Positions 8,249 through 18,193 are shown, counted from the first letter of the stretch. The stretch: 64,000 bases of DNA from Azospirillum sp. TSH64 (GCF_003116035.1 NZ_LGQW01000015.1:2825805-2889804), one strand, 5' to 3'. A program made the numbers and translations. Notes: generated from the letters alone by a model not told the origin.

Positions 8249-8590
8249 GTCGCCTCCCCATTTTTTCGATCCGTCGGAACCGAAGCCCGACTCCGATGGC
8301 CGCGCCCGGTGGCGCGTCCTACCCTTTGTGTGGCCTCTAAGTGGGTAGTCAACCAGCCAATCAACAGTCGCAGCCCAAGATGGTCACAGCCGGCATGCGT
8401 CGCTCTTCCGGGCTTGCTCCGATGGCAACGGGGGCATGACCTGTTGGAAAAGCTGGCCCTGTTGGAAAGCGGGGCCTGAACCGACCGTTTCAGTGCCATC
8501 GGATCCGTCCCACGGCTCCATCGACTGGACCGGGACCGGCAATTCCCCGTAAGAAAACAGATCGAAGATTAGAGGAAAGGCAACCGCTTC
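8249..8590. other. Intergenic region with a partial tandem repeat
   Basis: No convincing gene is visible in these 342 bases. CCTGTTGGAAA occurs twice in tandem (8440-8450 and 8458-8468), 18 bp apart from start to start. The promoters of the divergent 65-aa gene and of the FMN reductase must lie here, but no clear -35/-10 pair stands out. Confidence 0.4.
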
Positions 8591-9139
8591 ATGACCGATG
8601 CAACGGTGCGTGCCAAACTGCTGGGCCTGCCCGGCAGCCTGCGCAGCAACTCCAACTCGCTGGCCATCCTGCGCGGACTGCAGGACGCCCTGCCGGCCGG
8701 CGCCAGCATGGACATCCGCGACCTGCGCCTGCCGCTCTACGACCAGGACATCGACACGCCGGACGCCCCGGCGGAGGTGCATGCCTTCCGTCAGGCCATT
8801 GCCGACGCCGACGGCGTGGTCATCGTCACGCCGGAATACAATTACGGCATGCCGGGCGTGCTGAAGAACGCGCTGGACTGGGCCTCGCGCCCCTATGGCA
8901 AGTCGGCGCTGATCGGCAAGCCGGTGCTGGTGATTTCCAACTCTCCCGCCTTCACCGGCGGCGTGCGGGCGCACCAGCAGGTGAACGACACACTGCTGGC
9001 GCTTCCGGCCAAGCTGCTGGGCGGCCCCCAGGTCGTGATCGGCGGCGTCGGCGAGAAGATCAAGGACGGCAAGCTGGCCGACGAAGCGGTGCTGAAATTC
9101 ACGCTTGGCGCCATCGACAGGATGATCGCCGCAAAGTAG
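8591..9139 (+). CDS. NADPH-dependent FMN reductase / azoreductase family
   Basis: A 182-residue flavodoxin-fold enzyme. The N-terminal phosphate loop GLPGSLRSNSNS (about residues 13-24) binds FMN, and the motif TPEYNYGMPGVLKNALDW (about 80-97) is diagnostic of the FMN_red family, with RPYGKSALIGKPVLVI following. The family reduces free FMN, quinones, azo dyes or chromate; the physiological acceptor is unknown. The length is typical. AGAGGAAAGG precedes the ATG. A strong hairpin terminator lies directly after the gene. Confidence 0.92.
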   Translation: MTDATVRAKLLGLPGSLRSNSNSLAILRGLQDALPAGASMDIRDLRLPLYDQDIDTPDAPAEVHAFRQAIADADGVVIVTPEYNYGMPGVLKNALDWASRPYGKSALIGKPVLVISNSPAFTGGVRAHQQVNDTLLALPAKLLGGPQVVIGGVGEKIKDGKLADEAVLKFTLGAIDRMIAAK

Positions 9140-9145
9140 CGCCCA

Positions 9146-9187
9146 AAGGAAAAGGGCCGGCCCCTTCCGGAGCCGGCCCTTTTCCTT
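9146..9187. terminator. Bidirectional intrinsic terminator
   Basis: Perfect 16-bp arms AAGGAAAAGGGCCGGC (9146-9161) and GCCGGCCCTTTTCCTT (9172-9187) enclose a 10-base loop, with T-runs on both strands. It sits between the convergent FMN reductase and aspartate aminotransferase genes and can serve both. Confidence 0.9.
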
Positions 9188-9208
9188 GTTCGGGTCCTGC
9201 CGACGCGA

Positions 9209-10516
<1,308 letters not shown>

Positions 10517-10701
10517 CTACCCCGGTTGCAAGGCCGGTCGGCCGGTGAAAGCCGTGCGGTTCGGCGGTTTTTCCGCCCTGTGGCTGTGCTGTACCGGACC
10601 GAGCCCGCGGGTATTTCCAACCGTCCGCGGATCGGACCCGCAGCCCCGGCAAATCCCGCACCCGACCCTTTGCAGCATTATTTCTTACAGCACAAATGAA
10701 C

Positions 10702-10728
10702 GCCATGACGGCACGGCAGCGTCATGGC
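10702..10728. promoter_or_regulatory. Inverted repeat upstream of the cytochrome c' promoter
   Basis: GCCATGAC (10702-10709) and GTCATGGC (10721-10728) form a perfect 8-bp inverted repeat with an 11-bp spacer. It ends 8 bp before the candidate -35 box of the cytochrome c' gene, where an activator site would be expected. The factor is unknown. Confidence 0.45.
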
Positions 10729-10736
10729 CGCTTCAC

Positions 10737-10765
10737 TTGACAGCTTTGGCGTTGCGGTGTGTAAG
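10737..10765 (+). promoter_or_regulatory. Sigma-70-type promoter candidate for cytochrome c'
   Basis: A consensus -35 TTGACA (10737-10742) is followed after 17 bp by TGTAAG (10760-10765), a partial -10 match. It lies 33 bp before the likely start codon of the cytochrome c' gene and just downstream of an 8-bp inverted repeat. Confidence 0.55.
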
Positions 10766-10797
10766 GTCTGGCGTTGGGGACAAAATTCAACGAAGGG

Positions 10798-11235
10798 ATG
10801 AGAACCGTGTTTTCCCGTATCGTGCTTGCGGCCTCGGCCGCGCTGATGCTGACCGGCGGCGTTGCTCTGGCCCAGGACGTGATCCAGACCCGCAAGGCCG
10901 GGTTCGAGGACTACAAGAAGGCGATGGGCGAGATCAAGGACGCGGTGGGCAAGGGCGACCTCGCCGCCATCGGTCCGGTCACCGATCGCATCGACGCCTT
11001 CGCCGCCAAAATCCCCAGCCTGTTCCCGCCCGGCTCCGACAAGGGCAAGACCGCGGCCAAGGAAGTGATCTGGGCCAATTTCCCGGATTTCACCGCCAAG
11101 GCGCAGGGCCTTCAGGCGTCCGCGCAGGCCCTGAAGGTTGCCGCCGCTTCCGGCGACAAGGCTGCGACGGCCAAGGCGTTCGGCGCCATGGCCGACAGCT
11201 GCAAGGCCTGCCACCAGCGTTACCGCTCCGAATAA
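10798..11235 (+). CDS. Cytochrome c' (class II c-type cytochrome), periplasmic
   Basis: A 145-residue secreted protein. A signal peptide (FSRIVLAASAALMLTGGVALA, about residues 4-24) is cleaved before QDV; a four-helix body follows, and the haem motif CKACHQRYR stands five residues from... the C-terminal end SE, as in class II cytochromes. Family members bind NO, CO or O2 at a five-coordinate haem and are often linked to nitrosative-stress tolerance. The ATG at 10798 directly abuts GAAGGG; the GTG at 10807 (VFSRIVL) has better spacing and is an equally good start that keeps the signal peptide. The gene has its own promoter candidate and terminator, and lies next to a di-haem peroxidase and a cytochrome b561. 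Confidence 0.92.
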   Translation: MRTVFSRIVLAASAALMLTGGVALAQDVIQTRKAGFEDYKKAMGEIKDAVGKGDLAAIGPVTDRIDAFAAKIPSLFPPGSDKGKTAAKEVIWANFPDFTAKAQGLQASAQALKVAAASGDKAATAKAFGAMADSCKACHQRYRSE

Positions 11236-11252
11236 GCGGTGCTGCTGACGGA

Positions 11253-11286
11253 AAAGTCCTTCCCCACCGGCGTGGGGAAGGGCTTT
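11253..11286 (+). terminator. Intrinsic terminator of cytochrome c'
   Basis: The arms AAAGTCCTTCCCCA (11253-11266) and TGGGGAAGGGCTTT (11273-11286) pair with one G-T wobble around a 6-base loop and run into a T-tract. It begins 18 bases after the stop codon. Confidence 0.85.
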
Positions 11287-11333
11287 TTCTTTGCCCGGTC
11301 TTTCTTCGGAACAGGCCTTCTTGAAGATGGGCC

Positions 11334-12452
11334 TTACTTGAAGACGGGTTGCGGCGTGGCCGGCGTGCTGGCCGGCAGCAGCGGGTAGTCGACACGCGGC
11401 TGCTGGCCGGTCAATGCGGTCAGGAAGGCGGTGATCTTGTCGATCTCCTGGTCGGACAGGGTGGCGCCGAGCTGGCTCGACCCCATCACCGCGACCGCCT
11501 GGCGCAGGTCCCACACCTTGCCGGAATGGAAATAGGGGGCGGTCAGCGCGACGTTGCGCAGGGTGGGCGCGCGGAAGACATACTCGTCGTCGGCGGTCTT
11601 GGTGACGGCGAAGCGGCCCTTGTCGACCGGCGGTAGGATCTCCGCCCCCGGCTTGGTCACGACGCCGAAGGGGAAGTAATCGTGGCCGCCGACATTGACG
11701 CCGTTGTGGCAACCGGAACAGCCCTTGTCGATGAACAGCTCAAGCCCGGCCTTCTGCGTGTCGGTCAGCGCGTCGGCCTTGCCCTCCAAATACTGGTCGA
11801 AGGGAGCGGCGGGGGTGGTCAGCGTCGCCTCGAACGCCTCGATCGCCATGGCGACATTGTCGAAGCTGACCGGGTTCTTCTCGTTCGGGAAGGCGTCGGC
11901 GAATTTGGCCTGATAGGCGGGAATGCTGTTCAGCACCGCCATCACGCGGTCGGGCGTGCTGTTCATCTCCACACCGGCCTGGATCGGCCCCTTGGCCTGG
12001 GCCTTCAGGTCTTCGGCACGGCCATCCCAGAACTGGGCGACGTTCAGCACGGCGTTCAGCACCGTCGGCGCGTTGCGCGGCCCCTTCTGCCAGCCATGGC
12101 CGACCGAGGTTTCCAGCCCGTCGACACCGCCGAGCCCCAGATTGTGGCAACTGTTGCAGGAGAAGATGCCGCTGGCCGACAGGCGCGGATCGAAGAACAG
12201 CATCTTGCCCAGCTCGATCTTCTCGCGGGTGACCGCGTTGTTGCGGACCACGGGCAAGGTGGCGGGCAGCGGCTTGAACAGTTCGCGCGCGCGGCCCATC
12301 AGGGCGTCGCCGCCCGCAGCCGGCGGATCGGCGGCCGGCGCGGTGCCGGCGCTGGCGGCAAGGATGCCCAGGGCAGCGGTGGCGGCGACCAGAAGGCCTT
12401 TCAGTCCGGCGGTTGATTGGGCGGCTGGGCGGTGTCCGGTGTGTGCGTGCAT
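11334..12452 (-). CDS. Di-haem cytochrome c peroxidase (CcpA/MauG family)
   Basis: A 372-residue periplasmic protein with a signal peptide (about residues 14-38, ending near APAAD). It has two c-type haem sites, CNSCH near residue 106 and CSGCH near residue 250, spaced as in bacterial cytochrome c peroxidases that reduce H2O2 using electrons from small cytochromes. Other family marks are ELGKMLFFDPRLS, GWQKGPRNAPTVLNA, and APTLRNVALTAPYFHSG with a histidine near the low-potential haem. The frame is open to 12575, but the ATG at 12452 has GGGGGA upstream and gives a proper signal peptide. It lies tail to tail with cytochrome c', with the b561 gene upstream on the same strand, so the three may form a peroxide/NO defence group (inference). 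Confidence 0.9.
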   Translation of the reverse strand: MHAHTGHRPAAQSTAGLKGLLVAATAALGILAASAGTAPAADPPAAGGDALMGRARELFKPLPATLPVVRNNAVTREKIELGKMLFFDPRLSASGIFSCNSCHNLGLGGVDGLETSVGHGWQKGPRNAPTVLNAVLNVAQFWDGRAEDLKAQAKGPIQAGVEMNSTPDRVMAVLNSIPAYQAKFADAFPNEKNPVSFDNVAMAIEAFEATLTTPAAPFDQYLEGKADALTDTQKAGLELFIDKGCSGCHNGVNVGGHDYFPFGVVTKPGAEILPPVDKGRFAVTKTADDEYVFRAPTLRNVALTAPYFHSGKVWDLRQAVAVMGSSQLGATLSDQEIDKITAFLTALTGQQPRVDYPLLPASTPATPQPVFK

Positions 12453-12683
12453 GACTGGCGGTCCCCCGGCCGGCCGACATCCCCACCACAACCTGAAGGT
12501 TTGTCTAGGCAAAGGGCGATCGATCCGGGAAATCGGGCCGGCATCATTGGTTTCGTGGTGTTTTGTGCGGATCAATCTGGAGTTATTCTAAACTGGAAGA
12601 CGTCCAGTCCCAGATGGCGCATTGTCGCACACAACCAACGGCATATGTCGCGGAAGACAGCCCGGCGGGAGCCGCCGACAGTC

Positions 12684-13382
12684 TCAGCCGGCAGCGCGCA
12701 GCACCAGGAAGACCAGTCCGGCCGACGTCGCCAGGATCGCCAGCGCCAGCGCCGCCGGGGCACGGCGCGGCTCCGTCGCCGCCAGCCTCGCCGGCAGGGT
12801 CTTGCGACCGGTGAGCATGGGACGGATCAGATTGTCCTTCCTGACCAGCAGATAGAAGAACACCGCGGCCACATGCAGCCCGATCAGCACGAAGATGCCG
12901 TTGGCGAGCAACCGGTGCAGCGAACCGAGCAGCGACACCGTGGCGCCGGATGCCAGCGGCACCAGTGGACCGTCGACCAGGATGTCGTCGCTGGTGAACA
13001 GACCGCTGCCCGCCTGGACCAGCAGCACCAGCAGGAGCGCCACCACCATCAGCGCGCCCAGCGGGTTGTGGCCCAGGGTGAAGGCGGCCTCCCCACCCGC
13101 GCGGGAACGCTTCAGATAGTCGTGGATCGCCCCCGGTCCCTTTACGAACTCGGTGAAGCGGGCGGTCTGGCTGCCCACCACGCCCCAGACCAGCCGAAAC
13201 AGAACGAGAATCAGAACTGTTTCGCCTGCCAACATATGAACGGCAAGCACACCAAGCTCGGCCGACAGAATCGCGACCGCCACCGCGGCGACAAGCGCCC
13301 AATGAAACAGGCGGGTCGGCAGGTCCCAGACCCGCAGCTCCCGTCCATGTTTCTCCCGAGTCGCGGTATGACCACTTGCCAT
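12684..13382 (-). CDS. Cytochrome b561 family membrane protein
   Basis: A 232-residue integral membrane protein with four main hydrophobic helices plus a C-terminal one. RVWDLPTRLFHWALV near residue 20 contains the first haem-b histidine; HMLAGETVLILVLFRLVWG and LIGLHVAAVFFYLL supply other histidines. This is the Ni/Fe-hydrogenase B-type/b561 fold, which passes electrons between the quinone pool and periplasmic cytochromes. ATG 13382 is preceded by GAGGATCG; ATG 13412 is an alternative. The peroxidase gene follows on the same strand after 231 bases, so it is a plausible electron donor to that peroxidase (inference). Confidence 0.88.
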   Translation of the reverse strand: MASGHTATREKHGRELRVWDLPTRLFHWALVAAVAVAILSAELGVLAVHMLAGETVLILVLFRLVWGVVGSQTARFTEFVKGPGAIHDYLKRSRAGGEAAFTLGHNPLGALMVVALLLVLLVQAGSGLFTSDDILVDGPLVPLASGATVSLLGSLHRLLANGIFVLIGLHVAAVFFYLLVRKDNLIRPMLTGRKTLPARLAATEPRRAPAALALAILATSAGLVFLVLRAAG

Positions 13383-13620
13383 CGCTCGATCCTCGCAGTG
13401 TTCGGCCATGTTTTCGGCCCCCGTCATCTGCGGCAAATGGACGGATTCTTTATCCTGATCCTGAAAACGCCGCGGTCTCGTGGTGGCAAAGGTCGATGGA
13501 CGTGTCAACAGGCTTGAAGCGCCGCCCGGACGACGGATATGAGAATGCGACGCATCAGCCGGCCTGCCGGCGCAAAGACAGCCAGAACTCCCCAATCACC
13601 CCGGTTATAAGGACCCCGCC

Positions 13621-13857
13621 ATGCCCGACAAACAGCTCCTCCACCTCGTGTTCGGCGGCGAACTCGTGCGTCCGGACTCGGACCAGTTCGTCGATCCGTC
13701 GAAGCTGCACATCGTCGGCATCTTCCCGAGCTATGAGGACGCCTACAAGGCATGGCGCGGCGCCACCGGCCAGACCATCGACGACGCCCACACCCGCTAC
13801 TACATCGTCCACCTGCACCGCTTCCTCGATCCGGCGGCTGGCGATCACAAGCACTGA
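13621..13857 (+). CDS. DUF4170 family protein
   Basis: A 78-residue protein with the DUF4170 pattern: HLVFGGELVRPDSDQFVDP, LHIVGIFPSYEDAYKAWRG and the ending YYIVHLHRFLDP. The family is small, widespread in alphaproteobacteria and of unknown function. There is no signal or membrane segment. The gene is transcribed divergently from cytochrome b561, and the metallophosphoesterase follows after 78 bases. Confidence 0.85.
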   Translation: MPDKQLLHLVFGGELVRPDSDQFVDPSKLHIVGIFPSYEDAYKAWRGATGQTIDDAHTRYYIVHLHRFLDPAAGDHKH

Positions 13858-13935
13858 TGCCGGCATCCGGCGGCGCGCCCGAAGCGGGATCCCAGGGTTG
13901 GGAACCGCCGGGGGCGCGCCGACGTTGACCGGTCG

Positions 13936-14466
13936 ATGACCGCATACTTCACCAGCGACACCCATTTCGGCCATGGCGGCGCCCGCGGCCGTTTCCGCCG
14001 TCCCTTCGAGTCCACCGCCGAGATGGACGCGGCGATGGAGGCGAACTGGAACGCCACCGTCGGCCCCGGCGACGAGGTCTGGCACCTCGGCGATTTCGCC
14101 CTGCACATGAAGCCCGACGCCATGGCCGCCCTGCTCGGCCGGCTGAACGGCACCAAGCACCTGATCGCCGGCAACAACGACGGCCCGGAGACGCTGGCGC
14201 TGCCCGGCTGGGCCAGCGTCGGGCATTACGCCGAACTGACGCTGGACGGCATTGATCTGGTGATGTGCCATTATGCCTTCCGCACCTGGAACGGCATGCA
14301 CCGCAAGGCGCTGAACCTGCACGGCCACAGCCACGGCCAGTTGAAGCCGCAGCCGCGGCAGATCGACGTCGGCGTCGATGTCTGGAATTTCCGCCCGGTC
14401 ACCCTGTCCGAACTGACGGTCCCCCGCCCGCGGCGCAAAGCGTTGCCGGTGTCAGGCAGCCCCTAA
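13936..14466 (+). CDS. Calcineurin-like metallophosphoesterase
   Basis: A 176-residue phosphoesterase showing the dinuclear-metal motifs in order: SDTHFGH (residues 7-13), GDEVWHLGDFAL near 55, IAGNND near 76 in place of the usual GNHD, MCHYAF near 112 and NLHGHSHGQL near 130. The compact form resembles phage and bacterial phosphoesterases acting on nucleotides or phosphoproteins; the substrate is not predictable. GNND is seen in some family members, so it need not abolish activity. The last 15 bases overlap the convergent EAL-domain gene. Confidence 0.88.
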   Translation: MTAYFTSDTHFGHGGARGRFRRPFESTAEMDAAMEANWNATVGPGDEVWHLGDFALHMKPDAMAALLGRLNGTKHLIAGNNDGPETLALPGWASVGHYAELTLDGIDLVMCHYAFRTWNGMHRKALNLHGHSHGQLKPQPRQIDVGVDVWNFRPVTLSELTVPRPRRKALPVSGSP

Positions 14467-16821
14467 CGCCGCCGTCTGCCGCAGACGCTCAATCAACAGG
14501 CGGCAGGCGGCGTCGGCCGGCACCGGGCGGCCGGTCAGCCAGCCCTGGACCTGGGTGCAGTTGTGGTGGCGCAGGAAGTTGGCCTGCTCGGTCTTCTCCA
14601 CCCCTTCGGCGACCACATGCAGGCCCAGCATGTCGGCCATGGCGATGATGGTGGAGACGATGCCGGCGTCCTCGCGCTCGTTCGGCACGCCGTTGATGAA
14701 GGAGCGGTCGATCTTCAGCGTGGTGATCGGCAGCCGCTTCAGGTAGCTCAAGGACGAATGGCCGGTGCCGAAATCGTCCACCGCAACCCGGATCCCCATT
14801 GCCTTCAACGCCGCCAGCACCGCCAGCGCATGGTCGAGATCCTGCATCACCGCGCCTTCGGTGATTTCCAGCTCGATCAGGCCGGGAGGCAGGCCGTGGC
14901 GGTCGATGATGCGGCGGAAATCCTCGGCGCTGCGATTGCGCAGATGCTTGGGCGAGATGTTGACGGCGACCGGCACCGGCTCCATCCCGGCATCCAGCCA
15001 TTCGCGCATCTGGCGGCAGGCCTCGTCGAGTACCCAATCGCCGAGCGGGACGATGAAGCCGGTCTCCTCGGCCACCGGGATGAACTCGCCGGGCGGGATC
15101 ATGGTTCCCTGAGTTTGCCCCTGCCCCGGCTTCTCCCAACGCAGCAGCGCCTCGAACCCTTCCAGCGAGTAATCGATCAGCGACACCTTGGGCTGGTAAT
15201 GCAGGCGGAACTGCTTCAGCGCCAGTGCCGCCCGCAGATCGCCGTCCAGCGCCAACTGACGCCGCGCCTGTTCGGCCAGTTCCGGACGGAAGAAGGCATG
15301 GCGGCGTCCCCCCATCCGCTTGGCGGCGTAGAGAGCCGTTTCGGCCGCGCGCAGAAGCACCTGCGGGTCGTCGCCGTCCCCATGGTCCCCGGCAAGATCC
15401 GTCGGGTAGACGGCGATGCCGATTGCCGGCCGGACGTAATGCTCGCAACCCGGCAGGGTGACCGGCGCGTCGAAGGCGTCGAGGATGCGCCCGGCGATTG
15501 TCGCCGCCTCGTCGGCATCGCGGATTTCCTCGAGCAGCACGGCGAAATCGTCGGTGCCGATGCGGCCGACCAGATCGGCGGCACGCACCGAGGCGACGAT
15601 CCGGTGCGCAACCTCCTGCAACAGCGCGTCGCCGGCCTGATGGCCCAGCGTGTCGGTGATCAGCTTGAAGCGGGACAGGTCCAGGCACAGCACGGCGAAG
15701 GGACGCCGGTACCGGCGGCTGCGCTCCACCGCCGCTTCCAGCAGCGATTCGATCATCGCGCGGTTGGGCAGGCCGGTCAGCCGGTCGCGGGTGGCCAGCC
15801 GCATCAGTTCGCGTTCATGGCGCACCCGCTCGGTTACGTCGGCCAGCGCGCAGACGAAGCCGCGCCGCCCCTGCACCACCAGCGGCGAGACGCTGAGCGA
15901 GGCGTCGATCCGCTCGCCGCTTTCGGCGCGCTCGATCGCCAACGCCTCCTCCCGCACCGGCTCGGGCACACCGGTGTCGGTGGCCATGCCGGCCAGCAGC
16001 GCATCGATCCGCACCCGGTCGGAGGCGGCGAACAGCCCGGACAGCGGACGGCCGCGCAGTTCCCCGGCAGGCACGCCGAACAGGGCGACGGCGGCGGGGT
16101 TGTGTTCCTCGATGCGGCCGCGGGCGTCGACCAGCAGGATCGCCTCGCCGACATTGTTCATGATGCCGGCCAGCCGCTCGTCCCGCTCGATCAGGGCGAT
16201 GGCGGCGCGGCGGAAGAACTCCATGGCGCGGGCCATCGCACCGAATTCATCGCGGCGGTCGCGGCCGGGAATGTCGATGTCGGTCCGTCCTTCCGTCAGC
16301 AGGCGCATGCGGTCCGAGAGCGCCTCCAGCGGCCCGACCACATGCTGCGACAGAAACAGCGATCCCGGCCAGCTCAACACCAGCAACGCCGCCAGGAACA
16401 GCAGGAAGCCCGACGCCTCGATCAGGAAATCGCGGTCGAGGTCGCCGATGTCGCCGGCGGCGGCGATGGCCCAACCCCAGGCTTCGAAGCGCCCCTCCGC
16501 CGTGACCGCACGGTCGATGGCCGGCCAGCCCGACGGGACGATGCCGTCCGTGAAAATTTTGACATGAAAGGGTTTGGCCGACAGGGCCAGCAGGGCCGTC
16601 CGCGCCCGGTCGCGCGCCTCGTCGCCGGAGATCGCACCGGATGCCGCAGACTGTTCCAGATCCCGCAGAAGCAGCCCGGCGGACTCCACCAGGGCGGCGG
16701 CAAGCTGGCCCCGCTCGGCGATCATGCCCTGCCGCAGCAGGTAGAGCGCGGGGATCGCCGCCATCAGGCAGCCGATCAGGCCGATCCAGGTCAGCCAGCG
16801 GATCTTGCGGCGCAGCGTCAT
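14452..16821 (-). CDS. Membrane PAS-GGDEF-EAL protein, probable c-di-GMP phosphodiesterase
   Basis: About 789 residues: TM1 at about 12-33, a periplasmic loop, TM2 at about 133-156, HAMP to about 210, PAS at about 220-340 (GIMNNVGEAILLVDARGRI), GGDEF at about 350-510 and EAL at about 525-775. The GGDEF signature is replaced by GTDDF, so cyclase activity is doubtful. The EAL side keeps EALLRW, NISPKHL, ELEITEGAVMQD and DDFGTGHSSLSYLK, which provide the metal and general-base residues, so c-di-GMP hydrolysis is likely. The start is uncertain: ATG 16821 begins MTLRRKIRWLTWIG just before TM1, but has a weak ribosome-binding site; ATG 16895 is an alternative. Confidence 0.88.
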   Translation of the reverse strand: MTLRRKIRWLTWIGLIGCLMAAIPALYLLRQGMIAERGQLAAALVESAGLLLRDLEQSAASGAISGDEARDRARTALLALSAKPFHVKIFTDGIVPSGWPAIDRAVTAEGRFEAWGWAIAAAGDIGDLDRDFLIEASGFLLFLAALLVLSWPGSLFLSQHVVGPLEALSDRMRLLTEGRTDIDIPGRDRRDEFGAMARAMEFFRRAAIALIERDERLAGIMNNVGEAILLVDARGRIEEHNPAAVALFGVPAGELRGRPLSGLFAASDRVRIDALLAGMATDTGVPEPVREEALAIERAESGERIDASLSVSPLVVQGRRGFVCALADVTERVRHERELMRLATRDRLTGLPNRAMIESLLEAAVERSRRYRRPFAVLCLDLSRFKLITDTLGHQAGDALLQEVAHRIVASVRAADLVGRIGTDDFAVLLEEIRDADEAATIAGRILDAFDAPVTLPGCEHYVRPAIGIAVYPTDLAGDHGDGDDPQVLLRAAETALYAAKRMGGRRHAFFRPELAEQARRQLALDGDLRAALALKQFRLHYQPKVSLIDYSLEGFEALLRWEKPGQGQTQGTMIPPGEFIPVAEETGFIVPLGDWVLDEACRQMREWLDAGMEPVPVAVNISPKHLRNRSAEDFRRIIDRHGLPPGLIELEITEGAVMQDLDHALAVLAALKAMGIRVAVDDFGTGHSSLSYLKRLPITTLKIDRSFINGVPNEREDAGIVSTIIAMADMLGLHVVAEGVEKTEQANFLRHHNCTQVQGWLTGRPVPADAACRLLIERLRQTAALGAA

Positions 16822-17011
16822 CGGGCTTGGCGTCGCTCTCTGGTCCGTTCGATAAACGGACGGTTGGTGATGTGAAAGGGAAGGTGACGACTTCATTTCA
16901 GTCGTGCAACGCAATTTTTCTTCGCACGCGCAAGATACGTCTGTCCAACCCATACGAAGGTTGCATGCTGCGACGCTTTGTCTCTGCTCCGCCTTCCGGT
17001 CCCCCCTGCCA

Positions 17012-17042
17012 CTCCCCCGCCGGACAGCGAGCGGCGGGGGAG
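17012..17042. terminator. GC-rich hairpin after the phage-like operon
   Basis: CTCCCCCGCCG (17012-17022) and CGGCGGGGGAG (17032-17042) are perfect 11-bp arms around nine bases. It lies 22 bases beyond the stop of the scaffold-like gene. There is no T-tract, so it may be an mRNA 3'-stabilising stem or a weak terminator. Confidence 0.4.
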
Positions 17043-17063
17043 AACGGCCGGTACCGCTTCACC

Positions 17064-17861
17064 TCACCCCTGGCCGGGATAAAGGCGCTGGAAGCCTTCG
17101 GTGACGCGGGCGATCACCGCCGGATCGCGCTCCCGCCAATAGCGCGGGTCGCGCATCAGGGTGCGCAATTCCGCCTCGCCCTCGCCGCCGCCCGCGCGGT
17201 TGCCGGCCATCGAGAGCGCCGCCGGCTCGCTGCCGGTCATCATCGCATAGAGCGCCATGACACCTTCGTAGGTGGTCGCCAGCCCTTCCACCGCAGCCGG
17301 CGGCAGGGTCTTGCCTGCCCAGGCCAGGAGCTGCCGCGACACCTCGCGCCAGCGCTCCTCTCCGCCGAACCGGGCGACCAGCCGCTCGACCTCGCGCTCC
17401 GCCTGGAATTCGGCGGCCATGGTCTGGATCAGCGGCACCATCCGCTCGGCGGCGAGATCATAGAGAAGCTGGGCCTGATCCGCGGTGTAGCCGGCTTCGT
17501 GCAGGCGTCCGTTGATTTCCGGGTCGGACTGGAACAAGCCATGGTCGCAGGCGATGCTGTAACCGTCCGGCGTCTCCGGCGCTCCCAGCAGCCGGCGGCG
17601 CTGTGCCGGGTCGAGCATGGCCAAATCGAAGCTGGCCGGATCGAGGGAAGCGGCCTGGGGAGGCGAGTCTGACGCGGTGTCCGGCGGTGCCTGCCGGGAC
17701 TGGCCCTGCGACGACAGGCGGCGCTCCAGCTCCAGATAGGATTTCAGCAGGGCTTCGACCCGAAGGGCGCCGGTCTTGGGGTCGCGGAATTTCTCCGGAA
17801 CCGGCAGCGGCGGCACCGTATCGGCGGCAGCGGTGGATTCGGTCAGCAGAGTGTCGGCCAT
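17064..17861 (-). CDS. Phage capsid-assembly (scaffolding)-like protein
   Basis: A 265-residue hydrophilic protein. The N-terminus has PEKFRDPKTGALRVEALLKSY followed by LELERRLS, the pattern of podoviral capsid-assembly/scaffold proteins, then a disordered Q/P/A/S-rich segment, PETPDGYSI and a long helical C-terminal half (AERMVPLIQTMAAEFQAERE). Scaffolds of this type guide procapsid formation and then leave the head. Two adjacent ATGs (17864 and 17861) follow GCAGGAG; 17861 gives the better spacing. It is the last gene of the remnant, and the major capsid gene expected next is absent. Assignment rests on pattern and position, so it is moderate. Confidence 0.65.
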   Translation of the reverse strand: MADTLLTESTAAADTVPPLPVPEKFRDPKTGALRVEALLKSYLELERRLSSQGQSRQAPPDTASDSPPQAASLDPASFDLAMLDPAQRRRLLGAPETPDGYSIACDHGLFQSDPEINGRLHEAGYTADQAQLLYDLAAERMVPLIQTMAAEFQAEREVERLVARFGGEERWREVSRQLLAWAGKTLPPAAVEGLATTYEGVMALYAMMTGSEPAALSMAGNRAGGGEGEAELRTLMRDPRYWRERDPAVIARVTEGFQRLYPGQG

Positions 17862-17908
17862 CATCAACTCCTGCAAGGAAGGGGAAAAAAGGGCGGCAGA
17901 ACCGCCGA

Positions 17909-18193
17909 TCAGCCGGCCCGTCCCCGCGCGGCCAGCGCGAGGATGGTGGCGACCAGCTGGCGCTGCCCTTCGAGGTGACGGAGCGTCGCTTCCGACGCGT
18001 CGGGCCCCAGTGCGCGGTCGAGCGTCATTGCCCGCAGCACCGCCAGCACCCGCTCCCCGTCACGTCCGGCGAAGCAGCGGGCGAAGCTGGGCGCCGGGTC
18101 GGCATCCGCTGCCGCACCGATTTGCGGATCGGCAGGAAGCGTCGCCTCCAGCCAGTCCCAGCCGGCCTGCTCTATCGTCGGGCGGTCAGCCAT
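17909..18193 (-). CDS. Bbp19-like small phage protein
   Basis: A 94-residue protein with SFARCFAGRDGERVLAVLRA, then a MTLDRALGPDASEATLRHLE stretch and GQRQLVATILALA, matching small Bbp19-type proteins found between portal and scaffold genes in podovirus-like prophages. The function is unknown. The start ATG at 18193 overlaps the portal stop by eight bases (ATGGCTGA), consistent with translational coupling. An upstream in-frame ATG at 18238 lies deep inside the portal gene and is less likely. Confidence 0.65.
   Translation of the reverse strand: MADRPTIEQAGWDWLEATLPADPQIGAAADADPAPSFARCFAGRDGERVLAVLRAMTLDRALGPDASEATLRHLEGQRQLVATILALAARGRAG

Noticed and set aside
8024..8479. 151-codon plus frame over the 65-aa minus gene
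   Set aside because: No ribosome-binding site or recognisable motif; the minus frame has GGGGAGG before its ATG.
14163..14176. GNND in place of GNHD in the metallophosphoesterase as a sign of inactivation
   Set aside because: The other metal motifs are intact and GNND/GNCD variants occur in active relatives, so this is not strong evidence of loss.
14563..16875. 770-codon plus-strand frame opposite the PAS-GGDEF-EAL gene
   Set aside because: Low-complexity Gln/Arg/Gly shadow with no domain; the minus strand shows conserved EAL motifs.
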